Below are positions 34,177 through 41,407 of a DNA stretch of 64,000 nt, one piece after another (the first letter of the stretch is position 1; each line of letters starts with the position of its first letter). The stretch spans positions 2,790,001 to 2,854,000 of the forward strand of contig JACKBQ010000001.1 of NCBI GenBank assembly GCA_020634455.1, given 5' to 3'. Under the pieces are notes generated by a model. The model did no database searches. It saw only the letters and a program-made list of their open reading frames with translations, and had not been told where the DNA came from. Origin of the DNA: Ardenticatenaceae bacterium (GTDB lineage: Bacteria > Chloroflexota > Anaerolineae > Promineifilales > Promineifilaceae). Made by a program: the position numbers and the translations under genes.

Positions 34177-35892
34177 TTATTCATTAGGCACCAGTTGAAT
34201 AATATGCACCGACTGGGGCGGGATTTCGTCGAAGGGGACATAGCCAGCGCCAGTTGGGTTGCTGCTGGGTGTGAGGCCGTGGAGGGAAACGGCCGTCCAT
34301 GCCCCATCCAGCCCCAAATCCAAACTGTAATCTTCCGCCAGCACCGGGTTGCGATTCAGGTTGATAATGACTAGCACCGTTTCGTTTTCGGTTTGGCGCA
34401 AGAAGGTGTACAACCTGTTGGAGCCAGCATCCAGCAACGTCCAATCGCCTACGCGCAATGCTTCATGGTTGTTGCGCAAATGAATCAGATCGCGGTACAG
34501 ATTTAGCAATGAATCCGGGTCATCTTGCTGCCGCGCCACGCTGCGCACGGGGAAATCGGCGGCGGCAGGTCGCCAGGGGGTGCCCTCGGTGAAGCCCACG
34601 TTTGGCCCGTTGCTGGCCCATTGCATTGGTCGGCGAATGTCTTCGTCGGGCTTGGTGCCGGTCATGCCAATTTCTTCGCCGTAGTAAATAAAGGGTACGC
34701 CGGGGCTAGTCAGCAAAATGGCGGCGGCAACCCTGACCTTGCCCTCATCCTCATCTAGCTGGGACATCACCCGGTTTTGGTCGTGGTTGGTAATGAAGGT
34801 GGCGTACTGGTTGGGCGGGAAGGTATCGTAAACCTCTTGCTGGGTGCCGCTGAAAATGGAACCCAGTCCGGTGTCTGAACTGTTCAAAATATCCAGCGCC
34901 AAATCAAACTGAAAGGCGATGTCTACTTCATCCCCGGTGTATTCCAGCACCTGCTGGGTGTTGGTCCACGCTTCGCCCACGGTGAGGGCATCTGGGTTAA
35001 CCGCTTTGTAGAATTTGTGGAATTCTTCCAGCCAGTCGTGGGTGCTGCGGGTGTTTTCTTGCCCCTGGCCTTCTTCTACCATGTGCTTGATGGCATCTAG
35101 CCGGAAGCCGTCTACGTTCATCTCTTCCAGCCAAAAGCGGGCGGCATCGAACATGGCAAAGGTGACGTTGGGATTTTCATAGTTCAGGTCTGGCATTCCA
35201 CCCCAAAAGAGGGCGTAATAGTAGCCGCTGGGGTTGCTGTGCCACACCACCTGGCCATCTGGCCCCCGGTAGTTGGGGTTTTCTTCGGCCCAGATGTACC
35301 AGTCGCGGTATTCAGAATCCGGGTTTTGCGATTCGATGAACCAGGGGTGCTGGCTGGAGGTGTGGTTCATGACGAGGTCTACGATGACGCGAATACCACG
35401 GGCATGGGCTTCTTCCATGAGCCGCAGAAAATCTTCATTGGTGCCGTAGTCGGGGTCTATTTGGAAGTAGTCCACCACGTCGTAGCCGTGGTAGCTGGGG
35501 GAGACGGTGATGGGCATGAGCCAGATGCCAGTGATGCCGAGGTCGGTGGTGGTGGTGGGGTCGCCGTCGTTTAGGTAGTCCAGCTTTTCGATGATGCCGT
35601 TGAGGTCGCCGATGCCGTCGCCATCGCTGTCGTTGAAGCTGCGGACGAAGATTTCGTAGAAGACGAGGTCGTTCCACCAGGGGAAATCGTTGGTGCCAGT
35701 TTCAAAGGGGTCTGGGGTGGCGGTGGGGCTGTGGGTGCTGGTTGGGGCGGGCGTGGCGGTGGGAACGGCCGTACCGCTCTCATCTTCTGGCGTGGGTGCA
35801 GGTGTGGGGCGAGGTTCCCGCGTGGGGGCTTGTTCGCAGGCTACAAGCAAAAGGAAGATGGACAAAAAGGCGAAAAGTAAACGTTTTTTCAT
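34177..35892 (-). CDS. Extracellular GH13 alpha-amylase lipoprotein
   Basis: A 571-residue lipoprotein (lipobox LVAC, Cys19) with a Pro/Thr-rich spacer to about residue 65, then a GH13 catalytic barrel starting at WWNDLVFYEIFVRSF. The Ca-binding DSDGDGIGDLNG follows. Catalytic residues are Asp266 (GFRLDAIKH), Glu307 (VGEAW) and Asp371 (FITNHDQNR), with DLVMNH as region I. It should cleave alpha-1,4-glucans outside the cell and feed the adjacent MalEFG transporter. The C-terminal beta-domain ends at VHIIQLVPNE. It lies 110 bp downstream of malG on the same strand. The spacer carries TAVPTATP from the palindrome at 35763. Confidence 0.93.
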   Translation of the reverse strand: MKKRLLFAFLSIFLLLVACEQAPTREPRPTPAPTPEDESGTAVPTATPAPTSTHSPTATPDPFETGTNDFPWWNDLVFYEIFVRSFNDSDGDGIGDLNGIIEKLDYLNDGDPTTTTDLGITGIWLMPITVSPSYHGYDVVDYFQIDPDYGTNEDFLRLMEEAHARGIRVIVDLVMNHTSSQHPWFIESQNPDSEYRDWYIWAEENPNYRGPDGQVVWHSNPSGYYYALFWGGMPDLNYENPNVTFAMFDAARFWLEEMNVDGFRLDAIKHMVEEGQGQENTRSTHDWLEEFHKFYKAVNPDALTVGEAWTNTQQVLEYTGDEVDIAFQFDLALDILNSSDTGLGSIFSGTQQEVYDTFPPNQYATFITNHDQNRVMSQLDEDEGKVRVAAAILLTSPGVPFIYYGEEIGMTGTKPDEDIRRPMQWASNGPNVGFTEGTPWRPAAADFPVRSVARQQDDPDSLLNLYRDLIHLRNNHEALRVGDWTLLDAGSNRLYTFLRQTENETVLVIINLNRNPVLAEDYSLDLGLDGAWTAVSLHGLTPSSNPTGAGYVPFDEIPPQSVHIIQLVPNE

Positions 35893-35904
35893 AACAATTT
35901 TAGG

Positions 35905-36002
35905 TAGATGGGAAACGGCCGTTTCCTACCAGTTCAAGTTGCAAAGGAAACGGCCGTAATCAATTAACAATTAAAAATTAACCATTCACAATTAACTATT
36001 CG
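35905..36002. repeat. Intergenic word repeats with two genome palindromes
   Basis: Two ACGGCCGT copies lie 36 bp apart (35913 and 35949), the first within the perfect 16-bp palindrome GGAAACGGCCGTTTCC. A run of TTAACAATTAAAAATTAACC-type words follows. It separates malG from the amylase gene. Confidence 0.6.
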
Positions 36003-36920
36003 CTATCCTTTCACTGCGCCCTGTGTCAGGCCACCCACAATTTGGTCCTGTAAAGCCAGATAAATAATCATAATGGGCAGAGCGCCAATGAGCGCCCCGG
36101 CCGTAAACTGACCCCACTGTTGGGCAAACTGGCCCGATGTAAAAATTTGCAGACCCACCATCAACGTGTACTGCTCTGTGCTTTTTAGCAAAATACGCGC
36201 CAACACAAAGTCGCCATAGGTGCCAATGAAAGACAAAATACCAATGACCACTAAAATCGGCCGCATCAAGGGGAGCAACAACTGGGTAAAGATTTGCCAA
36301 TGCGAAGCGCCATCAACCATTGCACTTTCATCAATCGCCCGTGGAATGGTGTCAAAAAACCCCTTCATCAGCCAAATATTGATGCCCATTGCCCCACCCA
36401 TGTACACCATGATCAACCCGGCATGGGTGTCAAGCCCGAAAAACGGAATCACATCCCCCACATCGGAAATCATCAAAAAGATGGCCACGATTGCCAACAA
36501 TCCTGGGAACACCTGAATGAGCAAAATCAGCTTTAGCAAATTTTGCCGCCCGGTAAACCGAAAGCGAGAAAATGCATAGGCCGCTACTGTGGTGATAGAT
36601 ACCGAAAGCACGGTTGAAATTGAAGAAATCTTGAGCGAATTCCCAAACCAGCGCCAAAAAGGAAAAACATTGCTTGTTAGCAATCTCGTATAATTTCCCC
36701 AACCAGCATTCTCAGGAATAAGCCGCTGGTTGGCTAACGTGGCGATGGGGTTGAACGAGGCTGAAATAACCCAAACGATTGGGAAAACCGCAAAAATGAT
36801 CAAAAATACAGAAATGATCAGCCGAATGATAATGCTTAATTGCCGCTGTGTGCTGCGCGATTCACGCGCCCGGCGCATAAATCCGCCGCTCTTTTGCTCA
36901 GAAACAGGAATGCTAGACAT
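36003..36920 (-). CDS. malG: Maltose-type ABC transporter permease (MalG-like)
   Basis: A 305-residue inner-membrane permease with six transmembrane helices. The EAA loop is visible as DESAMVDGASHWQIFTQLLLPLMRP (about 190-215). The C-terminus GGLTQGAVKG is typical of MalG. ATG 36920 (MSSIPVSEQ) overlaps the end of malF by 8 bp, so translation is coupled. With MalF it forms the channel for maltodextrin import, powered by a MalK/MsmX-type ATPase not encoded here. Sugar specificity is inferred from the amylase neighbours. Confidence 0.93.
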   Translation of the reverse strand: MSSIPVSEQKSGGFMRRARESRSTQRQLSIIIRLIISVFLIIFAVFPIVWVISASFNPIATLANQRLIPENAGWGNYTRLLTSNVFPFWRWFGNSLKISSISTVLSVSITTVAAYAFSRFRFTGRQNLLKLILLIQVFPGLLAIVAIFLMISDVGDVIPFFGLDTHAGLIMVYMGGAMGINIWLMKGFFDTIPRAIDESAMVDGASHWQIFTQLLLPLMRPILVVIGILSFIGTYGDFVLARILLKSTEQYTLMVGLQIFTSGQFAQQWGQFTAGALIGALPIMIIYLALQDQIVGGLTQGAVKG

Positions 36921-38511
36921 TTTCGCTGATCTCCTCCCACATCTTTGTGTAGCGGAATTGGAACAAGGTGATGGCCCCAACGATGAAGAAAATCACAATG
37001 GTAATTGCTGAAGCCAGGCCATAATCTTGCCCACGTCCACCGGCGAATGCCAGGTTGTATACGTAGCTAATCAAAATATCGGTATGTCCTGCGCGCGTTA
37101 TTGAGCCAGCGATGGGCGGGCCACCCTGTAAAAATAGGTAAATCAGATTAAAGTTGTTGAAATTGAATGTGAACGAGGCTACCAACAAGGGGCCAACAGA
37201 AACCAGCAGCAGCGGCAAAGTGATCTTCCAGAAGCGTTGCCAACCGGAAGCCCCATCCACTTCTGCTGCGCTGTAAATATCGGCCGGAATGGATTGCAAT
37301 GCGCCGCTGGTGATCAGCATGAAGTAAGGATACCCCAACCATAAATTTACCAGCAAAATGGCTCCTTTGGCCCAGGCTGGGTCGGTAAACCAGGGGGGCG
37401 AAAAGTTGATGAGATTTTCCAGGGTTCGGTTAATCACGCCCACTTCCGGGTTCATCATGCCTCGCCAAATAATAATGGTTATCAGCGAGGGGATGGTGTA
37501 CGGGATGAGCAAGAATGAGCGAATGAGCTTTTTGAAGGGGAAGCCAGGATCATTATAAAGAAGGGCAATGGCCAAACCCAAAGCAAATGTGGAAAGTACG
37601 CTAAACAAGGCAAAGGCAAAGTTCCAGGTAATGATTCGCACTAGCGGCCCACGCAGCGCTGAGCTGGTAAAGAACCGAGTAAAATTAAGTGTGCCTACCG
37701 AGGCGCGAAAACCTGGGCGGAGTTCTTCACCGTCAACGGCCGTAAATGTTCCCAAAATTGGACTATACACTTTGCCAGTTTCCTGGTTGGTGATCATATC
37801 CGTTTCGGAATCATATAGATAAAGTGGCTGTAATTCGGCCGCTTCTTGCGGCGAACGCACCTGAATGGTAACCCCGCCTTCTTCACCAAATAAAATATTG
37901 GGCAGATTGCTATCGGCTGCGGCAAGCAACGTATTTAGCCGCTGATACCCCTCAATTTCGGTTGGGATGCCGTTGTCATCCAGCTCACCAACGCCATTTT
38001 CGCCAGCGACGCCGGGCACTGTGGCTAAATTCGGCCGTGCCAAAACCGCATTGCCAGCGGCATCAATTAGCCAGAGTGCATAATCATTGTCATCTGTGCG
38101 GAATGCCGTCCAGCGATACGCCGCCCCGCCTTCAGGCAAATAAGTTTGTCGTTCAATTTGAGAAATGGCCTGCTCCTTTGTAAACAGGTGTCCATCCCCA
38201 AAATTGGTGAACGCGATGGAAACGGTAAACAAAATCGGGTAGATCACAAACAGGATCATAAAACCGAATCCGACCATCAACCACCTAACCGGATACAAAC
38301 TGCTTTTCAAGAAGACGATGTTAAATAGCAGCGCTACAACACCCACGATGACTGCCAAAAAATATGCTTCATTACCATAGGTGCTAAGAATGAACCAGAT
38401 TGCGGCAGCATCAAATACAAACAAAAACAATAATCGGGCAATTAAGCTAGATGCTGTTGATGTTTGATTGGAGTTGTTTTTGCCGTTGCTTTTATACGGA
38501 ACGACACTCAT
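36913..38511 (-). CDS. malF: Maltose-type ABC transporter permease (MalF-like)
   Basis: A 532-residue permease. N-terminal helices (about 25-50, 55-70, 75-100) precede a large extracytoplasmic loop (about 105-270), the MalF P2 hallmark, here Asp/Glu-rich. Six further helices carry the EAA motif AAEVDGASGWQRFWKITLPLL. GGAGG-type ribosome binding (GGGAGGATGGAGAA) precedes ATG 38511. It is separated from malE by a terminator hairpin, so it is probably expressed at a lower level than the binding protein. Confidence 0.93.
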   Translation of the reverse strand: MSVVPYKSNGKNNSNQTSTASSLIARLLFLFVFDAAAIWFILSTYGNEAYFLAVIVGVVALLFNIVFLKSSLYPVRWLMVGFGFMILFVIYPILFTVSIAFTNFGDGHLFTKEQAISQIERQTYLPEGGAAYRWTAFRTDDNDYALWLIDAAGNAVLARPNLATVPGVAGENGVGELDDNGIPTEIEGYQRLNTLLAAADSNLPNILFGEEGGVTIQVRSPQEAAELQPLYLYDSETDMITNQETGKVYSPILGTFTAVDGEELRPGFRASVGTLNFTRFFTSSALRGPLVRIITWNFAFALFSVLSTFALGLAIALLYNDPGFPFKKLIRSFLLIPYTIPSLITIIIWRGMMNPEVGVINRTLENLINFSPPWFTDPAWAKGAILLVNLWLGYPYFMLITSGALQSIPADIYSAAEVDGASGWQRFWKITLPLLLVSVGPLLVASFTFNFNNFNLIYLFLQGGPPIAGSITRAGHTDILISYVYNLAFAGGRGQDYGLASAITIVIFFIVGAITLFQFRYTKMWEEISENV

Positions 38512-38701
38512 TTCTCCATCCTCCCGGAGTATGCTTCTAAATTTAGATCAAAAAGGGATTTATACTTGCTGCGGCCGATTTTTAACCGTGCCGCCTCCGA
38601 CCAAAGTGGCCGGGATTCTTCAGTTCGCTCCGCTCCGTTCATAATAACAAGTACAAGAAACTTTAGGTAACAGAGCAATGAATTTGCAGCCAGGACAACA
38701 A

Positions 38702-38740
38702 TTAAAAAGAAGGTCGGAGAATAGCTCTCCGACCTTCTTC
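38702..38740 (-). terminator. Intra-operon terminator between malE and malF
   Basis: Minus-strand GAAGGTCGGAGA pairs with TCTCCGACCTTC around a 5-base loop, followed by TTTTTAAT. It lies 14 bases after the malE stop, so malF-malG and the hydrolase genes are read only when polymerase passes it or from another promoter. Confidence 0.85.
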
Positions 38741-38753
38741 TATTCAGTAATGA

Positions 38754-40433
38754 TTAGTTGGTTTCGATGGTCAGCAGGTTGGTAGCAGAATCGAAAGTGA
38801 AGGTTACAGTACCATCAGCTGGCATGGTGAACATGTAGTTTGCACCATCTGCTTCACCGTCTACACCGTAGTTTACGGTCCAAGCGCCATCCAGGGCTAC
38901 TTTCACTTCGTAGTCGCCAGCGGCCAGGTCAAACGTGCCGGAGTAGGTGCCATCGCCGTTGTCGGTGAGTGCAGACCCTTCACATGCCGGGTCCCAATCG
39001 CCAGGGCAAGCGCCAGAAGCAGCTTGCCAGGAGCCGGGCACGTTGATCATACCCAAAGCAGCGCCACCGATCAGGTCACGGATTTGCGCCGCGCCAGTGG
39101 TCAAAGCTTCTTCAGCGGTTTGTTCTTGGGTTAGGATCAGGGTGAAAGCATCGCCCCAGGAGCTCCAGACGGAACCCATTTCTGGGATTGCGGGCATCAG
39201 AACGGCGTTTGCACCAGCTTCGCCAAAGGCAGCCAGGTCTGGGTCATCGGTAGCAGCTAAAACGGAAGCAAAAGCAGACGGCCGATTTCCGGACAGATAC
39301 AGCTCAGTCATAACCTCATCGGTAGCCACAAACTCGGTCAGGAAGGCTTGTGCCAGCAGAACGTTCTCGCTCAGAGCGTTAACCATGAAGCCCTGAACAC
39401 CAGCGAACGGACGACCACCATCCGGGAAGTTAGTGATCGCGTAAGGAACGCCAGCAGCGCGGAAACGATCCAGCGCCCACGGCCCAGCCATGAGGAAGGG
39501 TACCTCACCGCTCTCAAACAGAACATGGTTGGTGTCCCAGTCGGTGCTGTCGCTGATCAAGCCATCAACAACGGCTTGTTGCAGGAAATCACCAGCAGCA
39601 ATCATGCCTTCGCTGTCAATACCAACATCGCTTGGATCGTAGTTGCCATTTGCATCAATGCCAAAAACGTAGCCGCCAAAAGCGGTTTGGATGGGGAAGG
39701 CATCGTAGGTGGTGCCGGTGAGACCCATTGCGTAGGTTACCTTGCCGTCAGCCTGCAAAGCGCCGCCCACTTCCATAACTTCCGCCCAGGTAGTTGGTGC
39801 TTCAGCAACCAGGTCAGTGTTGTAGAAAAAGCCGAGGTTTTCGGTGGCATAGGGCATACCGTACAGTTGACCGTCAAAGGTAAAACCAGTCAGAGCTACG
39901 TCAACGAAGGAATCTGCCTTGTCGCCCAGGTCCAGGGGAGCCAGCAAACCACTGTCTACCAACTGGCCCAGCCAGTCATGAGCGCCCAGGATGATGTCCG
40001 GGCCTTCGCCTGCGGGAGCAGCAATCACAAATTGGTCGCGAATGTCGGCAACCTGCTCAACAACCAGAGCAACGCCGTATTCTGCCTGGAAAGCTTCAGC
40101 CAGCTCAAGCAGAATGGGGGCGCGGGTGTCATCGGCCCAAATGGTGATGGAAATTTCTGGGGTGCTTGCTTCCTCTGCCGCTTCTTCTACTGGGGCAGCT
40201 TCTTCAGTTGGAGCCGCTTCTTCTACTGGGGCAGCTTCTTCAGTTGGAGCCGCTTCTTCTACTGGGGCAGCTTCTTCTTCTGCCGGAGCAGCTTCTTCTT
40301 CGGTGGTTTCGGTGGTGGCTGGTTCTTCGGCCGTTTCTTCAGCCGCTGGTTCTTCCGCGCCACCGCAGGCGCTCAGGAACAGGGCGCCTAGTAAAAACAA
40401 AACAGTTAAGATGTACCATTTTTTGTTGTTCAT
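38754..40433 (-). CDS. malE: Maltodextrin-binding lipoprotein MalE with C-terminal X25-like domain
   Basis: The start is set at ATG 40433 (MNNKKWYIL), with GAGGAG six to seven bases upstream. Lipobox FLSAC is followed by a Glu/Ala/Pro tandem-repeat spacer (about residues 27-90, units EEAAPVEEAAPT). The solute-binding domain (about 95-465) shows DIILGAHDWLGQLVDSGLL, AGPWALDRF and GVQGFMVNA, as in MalE. The last 85-90 residues (GACPGDWDPACEGSALTDNG through FTFDSATNLL) resemble the X25 module of bacterial pullulanases and amylases. Few binding proteins carry such a module; it may hold starch at the surface. It heads the malEFG genes. No ACGGCCGT occurs in the gene. Confidence 0.92.
   Translation of the reverse strand: MNNKKWYILTVLFLLGALFLSACGGAEEPAAEETAEEPATTETTEEEAAPAEEEAAPVEEAAPTEEAAPVEEAAPTEEAAPVEEAAEEASTPEISITIWADDTRAPILLELAEAFQAEYGVALVVEQVADIRDQFVIAAPAGEGPDIILGAHDWLGQLVDSGLLAPLDLGDKADSFVDVALTGFTFDGQLYGMPYATENLGFFYNTDLVAEAPTTWAEVMEVGGALQADGKVTYAMGLTGTTYDAFPIQTAFGGYVFGIDANGNYDPSDVGIDSEGMIAAGDFLQQAVVDGLISDSTDWDTNHVLFESGEVPFLMAGPWALDRFRAAGVPYAITNFPDGGRPFAGVQGFMVNALSENVLLAQAFLTEFVATDEVMTELYLSGNRPSAFASVLAATDDPDLAAFGEAGANAVLMPAIPEMGSVWSSWGDAFTLILTQEQTAEEALTTGAAQIRDLIGGAALGMINVPGSWQAASGACPGDWDPACEGSALTDNGDGTYSGTFDLAAGDYEVKVALDGAWTVNYGVDGEADGANYMFTMPADGTVTFTFDSATNLLTIETN
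40195..40290. repeat. 42-bp tandem repeat in malE spacer
   Basis: Near-identical units (TTCTTCTACTGGGGCAGC, then TTCTTCAGTTGGAGCCGC) repeat 2.3 times. They encode the APVEEAAPTEEA spacer of MalE and could vary in copy number by slippage. Confidence 0.85.
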
Positions 40434-40544
40434 CTCTCTCCTCAAAATGAAAGTTAAAGTGGATTTTTTAATTTTGAAATTGCTTTGGTGTGCCTGATAT
40501 TTTATTTTGTGCATCACCTCCTTAAAGGTAAATGTATTCTTTTG

Positions 40545-40585
40545 GTTTTACGTAAACAGGTTGATGTTGCTTGCCTTAATGGCAA
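40545..40585 (-). promoter_or_regulatory. Candidate operators upstream of malE
   Basis: Two palindromes are visible: TTTACGTAAA (40547-40556, extended to GTTTTACGTAAAC), with the central CG step typical of LacI-family operators, and TTGCCTTAATGGCAA (40571-40585). Both lie 110-150 bases before the malE start, where a promoter is expected. A LacI-type regulator is not encoded in the window. Confidence 0.4.
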
Positions 40586-40692
40586 AAATCAGTTTAGGTT
40601 TACTTGTTAATAATCAGTAAGGTTTGGTGTGTTGTGGGGTAGCCTGTTTGGTTGAGAGTCTTTGTGACAGATGGCTACGCTTTAGACCAGAA

Positions 40693-41160
40693 TTAATCGG
40701 AATAATATCCATTTACAGCTTGTGCCATATGCGATAAATCTTCCTGGAGAGATTCATTCAGGATAGATAAGTTTTCCAGTAGATTGCCTTGTGAGATTTC
40801 ACTGATGCAGCTTAGTCGTGATTCGTTGTATGCCCGATGTGCAGCGGAGATGTCTGTGCAGACGGCTTCTCCTCTTTCAGTGAGGTAGAGGCGGAGCGTA
40901 CGGCCGTCTGTTTCATGCGGCTTGCGTACAATATGACCGGATTTTTCTAAACCTTTTACAATTCGCGTTACGTTGCTTTTGTCGCAGAGCAGGCGGTCGC
41001 TTAATTCGCTAGAGGAGAGGCCTGGTTTTTCGGCGATGTGCACCAATGCATAATATCTCGTTGGGCTGAGGTCAAATTGACCGATAAGCCGCCGATCGCC
41101 GTCATCAAGGAGGATGAAGGTGGTTTTTAACAAATTGTAGAGTGCTTCCCTATCGCTCAT
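40693..41160 (-). CDS. MarR-family transcription regulator
   Basis: A 155-residue winged-helix protein from ATG 41160; a TTG at 41211 would add 17 residues. The DNA-binding region reads GLSSSELSDRLLCDKSNVTRIVKGLEKSGHIVRKPHETDGRTLRLYLTERGE, the usual MarR helix-turn-helix and wing. It lies upstream of malE on the same strand with a 259-bp gap, so it may regulate the glucan locus, itself, or both. Its own promoter is overlapped by repeated TAGTTGAC sites, which suggests autoregulation. No ligand can be assigned. Confidence 0.88.
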   Translation of the reverse strand: MSDREALYNLLKTTFILLDDGDRRLIGQFDLSPTRYYALVHIAEKPGLSSSELSDRLLCDKSNVTRIVKGLEKSGHIVRKPHETDGRTLRLYLTERGEAVCTDISAAHRAYNESRLSCISEISQGNLLENLSILNESLQEDLSHMAQAVNGYYSD

Positions 41161-41197
41161 CCTGAAAAAGCAGACCTTTTGAGGGTTACTCGAATTT

Positions 41198-41258
41198 AGT
41201 TGACACTTCAACTATTGATGCGTCAACTATATCACCCTTTGTTGGACATGTCAACTAG
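41198..41258 (-). promoter_or_regulatory. marR promoter with repeated TAGTTGAC operators
   Basis: Minus-strand TTGACA (complement of 41249-41254), a 17-bp spacer and TATAGT (complement of 41226-41231). TAGTTGAC words cover the -35, the -10 and the start region (three direct copies), and an opposite GTCAAC lies at the start. The layout fits a MarR autorepression site. Confidence 0.65.
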
Positions 41259-41353
41259 TTTTCAGGGCTGCTTTTTGTGTATTTCTACTAATAATCTTAC
41301 CGATTTTGTGCCATGTGAGGAATAGTTTTTAGTTTGGTTAGGCGTTTCTTGAC

Positions 41354-41385
41354 ACAAAAAAAGCCAGGTGTACTGCACCTGGCTT
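41354..41385 (-). terminator. Terminator of pheST operon
   Basis: AAGCCAGGTG (41361-41370) pairs with CACCTGGCTT (41376-41385). Read on the minus strand it is followed by a run of seven T. It lies about 22 bases after the pheT stop. Confidence 0.9.
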
Positions 41386-41407
41386 CAATCTTTAAAATTT
41401 GGTCTGG

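Noticed and set aside
39348..40391. Long plus-strand open frame opposite malE
   Set aside because: It lies fully antisense to a clear MalE gene, is made of low-complexity repeats of the spacer and has no ribosome-binding site.
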